Shown here one piece after another: positions 1 to 7,411 of a stretch of 42,113 nucleotides of DNA; within the stretch, counting starts at the first letter, position 1; each line of letters opens with the position of its first letter. Made by a program: the position numbers and the translations under genes. Below the pieces are notes generated by a model that ran no database searches, was not told the DNA's origin, and worked only from the letters and a program-made list of their open reading frames with translations. This DNA is from a bacterium (GTDB lineage Bacteria > Patescibacteriota > Minisyncoccia > CAIUEV01), in NCBI GenBank assembly GCA_021779915.1, contig JAJXZR010000018.1, forward strand, positions 1 to 42,113. Reading direction: 5' to 3'.

Positions 1-13
1 ATCTTTTAAGATT

Positions 14-76
14 CTTTATGAACTTTATGAACTTTATGAACTTTATGAACTTTATGAACTTTATGAACTTTATGAA
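14..76. repeat. C1: seven tandem copies of a 9-bp unit (ctttatgaa)
   Basis: Seven perfect head-to-tail copies of ctttatgaa end one base before the ftsE stop codon. The flank 'aagatt' before the array also precedes the array at 11411. By analogy with that locus this is the right arm of a family C inverted repeat whose left arm lies outside the window. On the ftsE sense strand the array reads (ttcataaag)n directly after the stop. Confidence 0.9.
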
Positions 77-77
77 C

Positions 78-758
78 TCATATCATATACTTCCCTTCCT
101 TTTGATCTCGAATGACATTTCCTTTATCAATTGCAATCACTCTTTTAGCAATACGGTCAACGGTGTCTTTGTTGTGAGTGGCGAGAAGCACGGTTGTTCC
201 GAGTTTGTTGATCCGTAACAACAGTTCGATAATTTCCCAAGTGTTGATCATATCTAAGTTTCCAGTTGGTTCATCAGCCACCAGCACTTCCGGATGATTG
301 ATAAGGGCTCTAGCAATCGCCACTCTCTGCTGTTCACCTCCAGAAAGTTGATTAGGATATTTACTAAACTTTTCTGAAAGTCCCACAATTTCTAATATTT
401 GACTCACGTTTCGTCTGATTTCATTTCCGGGACGACCTGCTACTTCAAGGGCAAATGAAACATTTTCAAAAATTGTCCTTTTGTTGAGAAGTTTAAAATC
501 CTGAAAAATTACCCCTATTCTTCTTCGGTGAAGAGGAATTTCATGAGATCTGAGGGAAGCCAGGTCACGATTGTTAAAAATAACCTGTCCAGTTGTTGGA
601 ATTTCTTCGAGAATAAGCAATTTGAGTAGTGTGGACTTTCCGGTACCACTCTGTCCCACAATCGAAACAAATTCTCCTCTTTCGATCTCCAAATCTACGT
701 TCTTAAGCGCTAAAACATCCCCCGAATAAATTTTACTAACATTTCTATAATGAATCAT
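78..758 (-). CDS. ftsE: Cell-division ABC transporter ATP-binding protein FtsE
   Basis: ATPase partner of the membrane protein FtsX; the pair controls peptidoglycan hydrolases at the division site. The 226-aa length is usual. Walker A GQSGTGKS is at about residues 35-42, the Q-loop in IFQDFKLL at 84-91, the ABC signature LSGGEQQR at 138-145, Walker B VLVADEP at 158-164 and the switch His in LLATH at 191-195. The QDF-LL stretch after Walker A is typical of FtsE rather than of LolD-like exporters. The ATG start at 758 gives the expected N-terminus. On this strand ftsX would be expected downstream, beyond the left edge, but it cannot be seen. The stop codon abuts the C1 9-bp array and ctpA lies upstream, separated by element C3. 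Confidence 0.9.
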   Translation of the reverse strand: MIHYRNVSKIYSGDVLALKNVDLEIERGEFVSIVGQSGTGKSTLLKLLILEEIPTTGQVIFNNRDLASLRSHEIPLHRRRIGVIFQDFKLLNKRTIFENVSFALEVAGRPGNEIRRNVSQILEIVGLSEKFSKYPNQLSGGEQQRVAIARALINHPEVLVADEPTGNLDMINTWEIIELLLRINKLGTTVLLATHNKDTVDRIAKRVIAIDKGNVIRDQKEGKYMI

Positions 759-763
759 AAAAT

Positions 764-878
764 TAGTTTTGAAAGTTTAGAAAGTTTTGAAAGTTTGGAA
801 GGTTCAGAAAGTTATTTTGTTTAAAATTTTGTTTTTATTACTTTCTAAACTTTCTAAACTATTTACTTTCTAAACTCT
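764..878. repeat. C3: degenerate 9-bp inverted repeat between ctpA and ftsE
   Basis: The left side is a run of 9-mers such as agtttagaa, agttttgaa and agtttggaa. The right side carries the complement (actttctaaactttctaaac). The arms can fold into an AT-rich hairpin around a T-rich centre. The right arm runs into the ctpA reading frame and encodes its last residues (SLESK). Confidence 0.65.
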
Positions 879-2088
879 TAATTACTTCCATCGCTTTATC
901 CAATTGCGGGTCTTTTTGATTTTTCATATCGTCGGGAGTTATGTCAACTTCCACGTCCGGCTTTATTCCCTCTTTGTTAATACTTATTCCGCTAGGAGTA
1001 TGCCACTCCGCCACCGTTATTTTAACAGTCGAACCATCGCTCAAGGGGATTACTTCCTGCACAGATCCCTTTCCAAAAGTCTTTTTGCCGATAATCTTTA
1101 TTCCTCTATCATCTTTTAACGCTCCGGAAAGAATTTCAGATGCCGAAGCACTTCCTTCATTGGCAAGCACTACCATCGGAGTATTTCCAAAAACTGGTTG
1201 ATAGTGGGTTCTATATTCATTAGCTGGCTTTTTTTCACCGAATTCTTCCCGCACTACCAAAGAGTTCTCCGGCAAAAAAAATCCGGCAATATCCACACTT
1301 GTATTGAGATAGCCTCCTGGATTGTTGCGAACGTCCAGAATTATTCCTTTGGGATTTTCTTTTTTGACTTTTTCTACCACATCAGTGAATTCCTTTGTTG
1401 TATCCTCGGTAAAACCAGCTAAACGAATATAAGCTATATTCCCATCTTTCATTTCGTAAGCCACACTCTTCACATCAATTACATCCCGTTTAATTTCAAT
1501 TTCTCTGGGAACTGGGTCTGATTCGGAAACTACCGTAAGTTTGACAGAAGTATCCTTTTGCCCCCGAATTTTGTTAACCGCCTCGTCTAATTCAAGATTT
1601 CCCGTATCTTGCCCATCAATCTTAACAATCTTGTCTCCCGGCTTTAAACCGGCCTTATCAGCAGGAGAATCTTTGATGGGCGAAACAACGGTCAAAGTGT
1701 CTTGTTTCTCTCCAATTTCCGCGCCAATACCTTCAAAACTTCCTTTCAAATCAGACTGAAACTGTTTAGCTTTCTCTGGTTCGAAAAAAGTAGTGTAAGG
1801 GTCTCCTAAACTACTCGTCATCCCCTTAGCCATTCCATAAACCATTTCTTGATTAGCCGGTAAATTTCCCACAAATTTATCACTGAGTTTCCCCCAAACT
1901 TCCCAAAGGACACTTAAATCAACATTGTTGCTTTGTTTTTGAGGAGCTCCTTCTGCTAAATACTTCTTGCGGACTGTTTCTTCTCCCACTACCAGACCCA
2001 CGCCAAAGCTAGCAATCAACGCCAGAATGCCTAAATACAAAAGAAAATGCCGTTTTAACCTAGATTTTTTAACTGGAGAATTAACCAT
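859..2088 (-). CDS. C-terminal processing peptidase (S41 family, CtpA/Prc-like)
   Basis: Membrane-anchored serine protease that trims or degrades envelope proteins at their C-terminus. A basic N-terminus and one transmembrane segment (about residues 15-35) place the catalytic part outside. A PDZ domain spans roughly 116-190 (GIGAEIG ... SPADKAGLKPGD), followed by the S41 core. The Ser/Lys dyad is visible: Ser315 in EGSASASEI and Lys340 in TFGKGSVQ, with the 25-residue spacing I recall for Bacillus CtpB. The 409-aa length fits the family. The last five residues (SLESK) are encoded by a 9-mer of repeat C3, so the tail may have been replaced by the repeat. It lies upstream of ftsE on the same strand. 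Confidence 0.9.
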   Translation of the reverse strand: MVNSPVKKSRLKRHFLLYLGILALIASFGVGLVVGEETVRKKYLAEGAPQKQSNNVDLSVLWEVWGKLSDKFVGNLPANQEMVYGMAKGMTSSLGDPYTTFFEPEKAKQFQSDLKGSFEGIGAEIGEKQDTLTVVSPIKDSPADKAGLKPGDKIVKIDGQDTGNLELDEAVNKIRGQKDTSVKLTVVSESDPVPREIEIKRDVIDVKSVAYEMKDGNIAYIRLAGFTEDTTKEFTDVVEKVKKENPKGIILDVRNNPGGYLNTSVDIAGFFLPENSLVVREEFGEKKPANEYRTHYQPVFGNTPMVVLANEGSASASEILSGALKDDRGIKIIGKKTFGKGSVQEVIPLSDGSTVKITVAEWHTPSGISINKEGIKPDVEVDITPDDMKNQKDPQLDKAMEVIKSLESK

Positions 2089-2104
2089 AAAATCAAATAA
2101 ATAT

Positions 2105-2206
2105 TTTCAAAATAAAAAACACGTGTCTTATCAAAAAACTCAACACAATAACATTTTATTAAACTAATTTTATTTTCCTGGATCCCGAGTCAAGCCCGGG
2201 ATGACA
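2105..2206. repeat. A1: truncated copy of the GTCATCCCGGG paired-palindrome element
   Basis: The right end (ggatcccgagtcaagcccgg then gatgaca, 2179-2206) is a self-complementary family A end. The internal stretch caacacaataacattttatt matches the core of A3. The left end-palindrome is missing, so the copy looks decayed. Confidence 0.7.
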
Positions 2207-2248
2207 TATTATTAAAGTGTTAAAAAAACAAAAACCTTCTAAACTCAT

Positions 2249-3061
2249 TTACGCTTGTTCCAACCAAATCTTGACATTTACCGTGCTACTGTCCTTTAAA
2301 TTGACTTTTTTTGTGTAGTGTTTGTGACCTGCAAACACCGCCCTTATGTAAACATTATCCTGCGGTTCTACCGAAAAGTTCGCTCTGCCTTTTGTGTTTG
2401 TTTTTCCGCTATCCAGTTTTTTCATTTTTTCTGAAAAAACTGTCACTTTTGCTTTTTTAAGAGCCAATCCGGTTGATCCAGTCACGACAACTTTGACTTT
2501 TTTCATCATCCCATAATCATTTTCACTTAGCAAATCAGAAGAATGAGCTTTAGTTCCAAACATATTGACCCAATACCATTTATAATTATTGTTTGTTTTA
2601 TAAAAAGCCACCCCCATCACTTTGAAATCGCTGTCCAGCAAATTGTCTTTGTGTTCCGCAGAAGCTTTCCAAGCCTTAAAAACCTTGTCCACTGTAGAAT
2701 AACCAGCTGCCAAATTTTCTCCCACCCCATCATCATAACCAAATAAGCTGGCTCTCTCTGCCGGCAAACGGCCCAGAGAATCTTTATGCTCATGGTTGAG
2801 AGTAGTAGGATTTTTCCCCATGTCCTCCGCCATCGCCTTTGCTGCTCTGGATAATTCTTCTGAAATCTCAAGCGTTTTTAGATTGTTTTTATCCCTGTAA
2901 TCATTAATATTTTTGATTAGTTCTCTTTCCTCTTCACTAAAAGTTACGTCAGATGCCTTTGATTCAGGAACCAAAGCTATCCCCAAAAGAAAAACACAAA
3001 CGCCAGAAATAAGTCCTGACTGAAGCAACGCATAAATTAGAGGCTTTTTTTTGTTTTTCAT
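2249..3061 (-). CDS. Secreted CAP/SCP-domain protein (YkwD-like) with C-terminal beta-sandwich
   Basis: An N-terminal hydrophobic segment (about residues 8-31) ending near SKASD suggests export. A CAP domain covers about 45-170, with the conserved GENLA (114-118), a His-bearing LNHEHKDSLG region near 88-97 and AWKASAEHKDNLL (130-142). The remaining 90 residues look like a small Ig-like, carboxypeptidase-regulatory-type fold (KVVVTGSTGLALKKAKVTVF ... VKIWLE), as in many bacterial surface proteins. CAP proteins of this type are common in Patescibacteria, but their substrate is not known. No partner gene is adjacent. A candidate promoter lies at 3102-3130. Confidence 0.8.
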   Translation of the reverse strand: MKNKKKPLIYALLQSGLISGVCVFLLGIALVPESKASDVTFSEEERELIKNINDYRDKNNLKTLEISEELSRAAKAMAEDMGKNPTTLNHEHKDSLGRLPAERASLFGYDDGVGENLAAGYSTVDKVFKAWKASAEHKDNLLDSDFKVMGVAFYKTNNNYKWYWVNMFGTKAHSSDLLSENDYGMMKKVKVVVTGSTGLALKKAKVTVFSEKMKKLDSGKTNTKGRANFSVEPQDNVYIRAVFAGHKHYTKKVNLKDSSTVNVKIWLEQA

Positions 3062-3101
3062 TTTGATTTTATATTTAATACTACGAAACTCAATGCAATT
3101 G

Positions 3102-3130
3102 ATTTTAGCACATCAAATAAGGAGGAGCAA
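3102..3130 (-). promoter_or_regulatory. Candidate sigma70-type promoter for the CAP protein gene
   Basis: Reading the minus strand: TTGCTC, 17 bases, TAAAAT, about 40 bases upstream of the start codon at 3061. The -10 is good and the -35 moderate. Sequence-only call. Confidence 0.35.
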
Positions 3131-3150
3131 CTTGACAAAATTTTCAATTT

Positions 3151-4929
3151 CTATTTCTCCACTTCTATAAACGTAAAATAAGACTCCACTTGTATATCTG
3201 GATGGAAAAATCCTTCAGGTCTGTCTGCGCCATAATAGATCATTTTGTCTTGAACAGAAATTGGGTCGTCTGATCGTTTGGGACCAACTTTAACACGGAC
3301 AAATTTGGCCTGAGGGAATATTTCCCGCACTTTTGCAAGCATCGTAGGATCATCCAGTTGCATCACTATTTGAGCGGGAAGTTTTATATCTTTAATTTTA
3401 AAATCCTCTGGCAATACATAATGAATTTTATTTCGATAATTCCAGCTAAAAAAGCGGATCGGCTCCATACTGACAGGTAAATTAGCGTCTGTATGCAAGG
3501 CATCTTGGTTAGCAATCATATACAGATTAATTTCTGGATGCTCCCTGGATTCGTCATTAAGATAAGCTCCGATCCCACTTAATCGGTGCTCAAAAGCCCC
3601 GTAGGCAAGAGCGCTTTTGCCCCAAATAAAAAAATAAACATAAACGTTGAGAAGACCATGAATTAGAACGAGGAGAAGAAAGGCCGTTTTTGTAGATTTG
3701 TGTCTCGCCAAGTGTTGTGCCACCATCCCCAGAAGCAAAAAAGTGGGTACCAACGCTCCAATACTTCGAAGTGCGTGAGGAAGCCCTTCCCGAGTCAAAA
3801 CAACCGGTAGCAGCAACAAACCCCACCAGGAAATAATGAAAAACCAAGAAACTGCCGTCCATTTTCTTTGATTGGTCTTTTCTTTTTCATTTTCCGACTT
3901 TTTCCAAAATTTAATAATGAGTTCCTTAAAAAAGTAGATAAACCCCCAAATAATGCTTCCAAACAACACAAAACCCAGAACTGGCGGAAGCAAGGGAAGA
4001 GCCGGATAGTTGTGACGCCAGTTCTGATCCCCATAAAAAACGAAAGAGGCCAAAGTTAGAGAGACACTTTTCCCAAGAGCAAGAGCCGGGTTAGGATCTG
4101 CCATTACGGAAACAGCACTCGATCTCCCAGTAAAGTGCTCCGGATTTTTAACGAAGTCGTACAGCATCGGAGCGGCTGTAATAAAGGCAAAAACGCCTGT
4201 TACTAAAAGAGCTTTTAGGATATCTTTCAAAAAATTAGAGAAAAATAAAGGAACCGTTATCCATAAGGCAAATAAAACTGCAGGAGAAATCCGAACTGCG
4301 ATATAAGTATGCAGAGATAATCCCAAAAAAAGTCCTCCCACTGCAAAAAAGATATAAGTTCCAAAAGGAATCTTGGCAGTTTCATCACATTTTTTCTTAT
4401 CCTTAGTACACTTAAGAGCGCCTTTTCTTTGATAAACCAACCGGTAAAAACCTTCTGCGATAAAAGCGAATGCCCAAGCGGTTACTAACACCATTAGAAT
4501 GGCTCGAAAGCCCACTCTGGAAAAATTGATATGCCAATAACTGAAAGAGATAAGCCCGAGGGAAATCAACGCTCCGAACCGCCCGACCAGTCTTCTGCCT
4601 AGCCAATAAACCGCCGGCAAAGTCAGTGTGCCAATGAGGGCGGGAAGAAATCTAACAATCCAGATACTTGAAGATCCGAACCAATGAAGTAGATAGCCAA
4701 GAATATTCATATACAAACCTTCTCTCCCCTGATTGTTTTCATAAAAAAGTTTCCACCCTCCTGCCTCAGCCGTTTGAAGTCCATCGGTCGTGTTCATAGC
4801 CTCATCGGGATAAAGACCGGGGGGAAGGGAAGTAAGGTGAACCATTCGGACATAAGTCCCTAAAACGAGAAACGCGATAATTAAGGCTATTTCCAGATAC
4901 CACGTCCACTTTTTGTTTTTGAATTGCAT
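3151..4929 (-). CDS. GT-C fold glycosyltransferase (ArnT/PMT-like, GT39/GT83 type)
   Basis: A 592-aa polytopic membrane protein with about ten or more hydrophobic segments. The first outer loop holds PPGLYPDEA, placing Asp42-Glu43 where GT-C enzymes keep their catalytic acidic pair. This class moves sugars from a polyprenyl-phosphate donor to lipid or protein outside the membrane. The C-terminal 150 residues are soluble and presumably extracytoplasmic. The two prenyl-synthase genes upstream could supply the carrier lipid; that link is inference. Donor and acceptor cannot be told from sequence. Confidence 0.8.
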   Translation of the reverse strand: MQFKNKKWTWYLEIALIIAFLVLGTYVRMVHLTSLPPGLYPDEAMNTTDGLQTAEAGGWKLFYENNQGREGLYMNILGYLLHWFGSSSIWIVRFLPALIGTLTLPAVYWLGRRLVGRFGALISLGLISFSYWHINFSRVGFRAILMVLVTAWAFAFIAEGFYRLVYQRKGALKCTKDKKKCDETAKIPFGTYIFFAVGGLFLGLSLHTYIAVRISPAVLFALWITVPLFFSNFLKDILKALLVTGVFAFITAAPMLYDFVKNPEHFTGRSSAVSVMADPNPALALGKSVSLTLASFVFYGDQNWRHNYPALPLLPPVLGFVLFGSIIWGFIYFFKELIIKFWKKSENEKEKTNQRKWTAVSWFFIISWWGLLLLPVVLTREGLPHALRSIGALVPTFLLLGMVAQHLARHKSTKTAFLLLVLIHGLLNVYVYFFIWGKSALAYGAFEHRLSGIGAYLNDESREHPEINLYMIANQDALHTDANLPVSMEPIRFFSWNYRNKIHYVLPEDFKIKDIKLPAQIVMQLDDPTMLAKVREIFPQAKFVRVKVGPKRSDDPISVQDKMIYYGADRPEGFFHPDIQVESYFTFIEVEK

Positions 4930-4973
4930 AGGGTTTTGTATTATTTTGTATTATCTACTGAAATATTTTTTTA

Positions 4974-5002
4974 ATTATAATCGAGTAATTTAGATGAGAA
5001 AA
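4974..5002 (-). promoter_or_regulatory. Candidate promoter for the glycosyltransferase gene
   Basis: The minus strand has a perfect -10 (TATAAT, 4974-4979) about 45 bases upstream of the ATG, with only a poor -35 (TTTTCT) 17 bases further up. It lies just outside element B1. Confidence 0.35.
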
Positions 5003-5012
5003 ATATAAAAAC

Positions 5013-5134
5013 AATAATTAAAAATTTAAAGTTATAAGTTCAAAATTATTGTATCGCCGAAGGCGACAGTCAATTAAAATGTGAGCGATAGCTCACACCA
5101 AAATTTTGCACTTTTAACTTTCAACTTTTAACTA
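5013..5134. repeat. B1: family B element, two mini-hairpins inside AT-rich inverted arms
   Basis: The outer arms are aaagttataagttcaaaatt and its near complement aattttgcacttttaactt. Between them lie tcgcc-gaa-ggcga (5054-5066) and gtgagc-gata-gctcac (5081-5096), joined by the linker cagtcaattaaaat. B3 and B4 share the linker and spacing but have different hairpin sequences. Confidence 0.8.
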
Positions 5135-5139
5135 ATGTT

Positions 5140-5850
5140 CTACCCTCCAAACCTTCTCCCTCTCTTAGAATACTCTTTGATCGCCTTCTTAAATTCTTCC
5201 TGTGAGAAATCCGGCCATTTGGTTTTCGTAAAATAAAGCTCGGAATTGGCAATGTCCCACATCATAAATCCAGCACTCATATGAGGTTCTCCCCCAGTTC
5301 GAATCAGAAGATCTACGGGAGGAAGATCTTTAGTAGCCAAATAACTTTTAAGCAGTTCCCCGTTAACTTTTTGAGGATTAATTTTATCTGCAATCATTTT
5401 CTGAATGGCTGAAAGCATCTCGTCATCGCCACTATACGCAAGGAGAAAAGTCAGGTTATAACCATTATAATTTTTTGTCTGTTCTAAACATCTATTTATC
5501 ACCTTAATCAAAGATTTAGGAAACTGTTCTCTCCATTTTCCAATAACCCTGATTTTAATTCTACTTTCTTTCACCTCTTCACTCTCTATCAATTCTTCAA
5601 AATATTGCTTGTAAATGCGAAGCAATTCTCTTTTTTCAAGAAGCGGTCTTTTTATGAGATTATCGAGAGAAGATCCCCAAAAGGAAACATGTTTGATCCC
5701 TAATTTTTTGACGACCTTTAAAATATTTTTCAAATTTTCCGCTCCCGCTTCATGCCCCTTCCAAGGAGCCAAACCCCTCTCCTTGGCCCAACGACGGTTG
5801 GCATCGGGAATGATGGTGACGTGAAGGGGCAAATTGATATTAATCATCAT
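5140..5850 (-). CDS. cis-Prenyltransferase (UppS/isoprenyl transferase family), divergent
   Basis: Expected to elongate an allylic diphosphate with isopentenyl diphosphate to the cis-polyprenyl carrier used for wall and glycan assembly. The 236-aa length is normal. The catalytic Asp16 is present, but the usual MDGNGRWA motif reads PDANRRWA. Later motifs are recognisable: SSLDNLIKRP for the FSTENWxRP region, LLIRTGGEPHMS for IRTGGExRIS, and LYFTKTKWPDF near the end. The Arg that normally follows GGEx (E. coli Arg200, pyrophosphate binding) is His190 here; Ser192 is kept. Chain length cannot be predicted. It is on the same strand as the trans-prenyl synthase but separated from it by element A2. 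Confidence 0.85.
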   Translation of the reverse strand: MMININLPLHVTIIPDANRRWAKERGLAPWKGHEAGAENLKNILKVVKKLGIKHVSFWGSSLDNLIKRPLLEKRELLRIYKQYFEELIESEEVKESRIKIRVIGKWREQFPKSLIKVINRCLEQTKNYNGYNLTFLLAYSGDDEMLSAIQKMIADKINPQKVNGELLKSYLATKDLPPVDLLIRTGGEPHMSAGFMMWDIANSELYFTKTKWPDFSQEEFKKAIKEYSKRGRRFGG

Positions 5851-5883
5851 TTAAAATTAAAATCACTGAAAAAATCAGAAGAA

Positions 5884-6105
5884 CGTGTCATTCCCGGCGT
5901 GTCGACCAGGAATCCAGGTTAGTATCACTAATTATTCTAATTAACCTAATTATTCTAAACAAAATACCAAGAAATAATTCCTAAGATTTGTTTATTTTTT
6001 ATTGTTTGATATTGGGTGCTTTTTTAGGTTAATTAGTATAATTAGATTAATTAGAGTAATTTTCTATTCTCCTGGATTCCCGGTCGACACGCCGGGAATG
6101 ACACG
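5884..6105. repeat. A2: long-form family A element with 35-bp terminal inverted repeats
   Basis: The ends cgtgtcattcccggcgtgtc... and its complement match at 34 of 35 positions, and each end is also self-complementary. The interior holds taattattctaattaacct-type repeats in inverted orientation around a core ending ggtgcttttttagg. The same core occurs in A6 and, inverted, in A7. Confidence 0.85.
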
Positions 6106-6157
6106 AAAAAAATAAATTTATCTAAAAACATAAATAGAGCTCCCGATTTTTCCACAT

Positions 6158-7234
6158 TTATTTCTCCCTTCCCACCACCATCTCCATAATCCCCACCAGT
6201 TCTTCTTTTCTAGATTCTTTCATTCTAGACGACCTTACCAGTTTAATCAAGTTATCGGCAGAGCCTTTTATCATTTTTTCCAATTTTTCCCTAGCACCCG
6301 ATTTTTCAATTAAGTTTCTAGCTTTCTCGAGCTCATTTTTTTTGAGATTTCTACCTAAGAGAGAAATAAATCGATTTTTTTCTTCGCCATTCAAACCCTT
6401 CAAAGTTTCAATAATTAGTAAAGTAGGCTTGTTTTCTCTTAAATCAGACCCTGAAGGCTTTCCCAGCTTTTTTTCTTCCTCAAAAATTCCTAAAATATCG
6501 TCTTGCCATTGGTATATTTTCCCCATTTCCATCCCCACTTTCTCTAACAATTGTCCTTCTTCCTTTGTCTTTTCGCCAATAATAACCCCTAATTTAAAAG
6601 GAGCGATAAAAGTGTAATAGGCAGTTTTAGTTTTGATAACTTCCAATGCTTTAAAACGAAACTCTTCCAAAGAATATTCTTGTTTGAGTGACGTCATCAC
6701 ATCTAAAGTTTCTCCGTAGATTGTATTGTTCACTAAGCTAATCACTTCCCGCGAAATCTTAGTCTTTTGTTTGTTGGGTAGATCAGATGTGAATATGTTT
6801 CCAAGAGCCATGGAAAAAAGCCAATCTCCGAGTAAAAGAGCAATTCCATTTCCAAAATGCAAAGATTCGGAATTGTCTTTTTCGAATTTATTCCATTTCT
6901 TTCGATAAGTTTCGTGCAATGTCTCTACTCCGTGGCGAACCAAATCCCGATCAATAATATCGTCATGAATCAGAAAATAGGAATGGATAAGCTCCAAAGA
7001 TACGGCGACGGGAATAATTTTTTTCTGCTCGGATTCTTTTAGGTTCGCCGACCAGAGAAAAAGAAATGGCCGAAGCCTCTTTCCTGAAGACACAACCACT
7101 TTTTCCAAATGCTTCCAAGCAGTTTGAATTTCAGGATCAAAAGAAGCGACCTCTTGGTATTGTCTTTGAAAAAAAAGACCTAGTTCCAGATCAATCAGAT
7201 TTTTATACGACTGCCACTTTTTGCGGATTTGCAC
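6158..7234 (-). CDS. trans-Polyprenyl diphosphate synthase (polyprenyl synthetase family)
   Basis: Condenses isopentenyl diphosphate units into an all-trans prenyl diphosphate, the starter for the cis-prenyltransferase next door. The GKRLRP substrate-binding motif is at 51-56, the first Asp-rich motif DDIID at 91-95 and the second as DDILG at 245-249 (usually DDxxD). GKPSGSDLRENKPTLL (258-273) is the conserved tail region. Tyr86 and Phe87, five and four residues before the first motif, are bulky; in the family this usually limits the product to C15-C20, so a short-chain enzyme is the better guess. The 358-aa length is slightly long. Element E separates it from the upstream amidohydrolase gene. 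Confidence 0.85.
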   Translation of the reverse strand: MQIRKKWQSYKNLIDLELGLFFQRQYQEVASFDPEIQTAWKHLEKVVVSSGKRLRPFLFLWSANLKESEQKKIIPVAVSLELIHSYFLIHDDIIDRDLVRHGVETLHETYRKKWNKFEKDNSESLHFGNGIALLLGDWLFSMALGNIFTSDLPNKQKTKISREVISLVNNTIYGETLDVMTSLKQEYSLEEFRFKALEVIKTKTAYYTFIAPFKLGVIIGEKTKEEGQLLEKVGMEMGKIYQWQDDILGIFEEEKKLGKPSGSDLRENKPTLLIIETLKGLNGEEKNRFISLLGRNLKKNELEKARNLIEKSGAREKLEKMIKGSADNLIKLVRSSRMKESRKEELVGIMEMVVGREK

Positions 7235-7261
7235 GGATCTTATTTATAAAGAAAAAACTCT

Positions 7262-7395
7262 TTCCTCCCCTTCAGATGAAGGGAGGTGCCCGTAAGGGTG
7301 GAGGGTTTGAACGCGAAGCGATAAATTCACTGGTTTTAAGCCTTCAGCATCAAACCCCTCGGCCTTCGGCCACTCCCCTTCATCTGAAGGGGAGA
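7262..7395. repeat. E: compound inverted repeat around ccccttcagatgaagg palindromes
   Basis: The left arm ctccccttcagatgaagg... and right arm ...ccttcatctgaaggggag are complementary and each contains its own palindrome. Inside each arm is a mini-hairpin with a different stem: ccc-gtaa-ggg on the left, ggcc-ttc-ggcc on the right. The arms end in gggtttga / tcaaaccc. It fills the gap between the amidohydrolase and polyprenyl synthase genes. Confidence 0.8.
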
Positions 7396-7411
7396 AAAGC
7401 AACTTCCATTT

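Noticed and set aside
18-218. Plus-strand ORF starting (MNF)n
   Set aside because: It is the C1 9-bp array read in frame, continuing antisense to ftsE.
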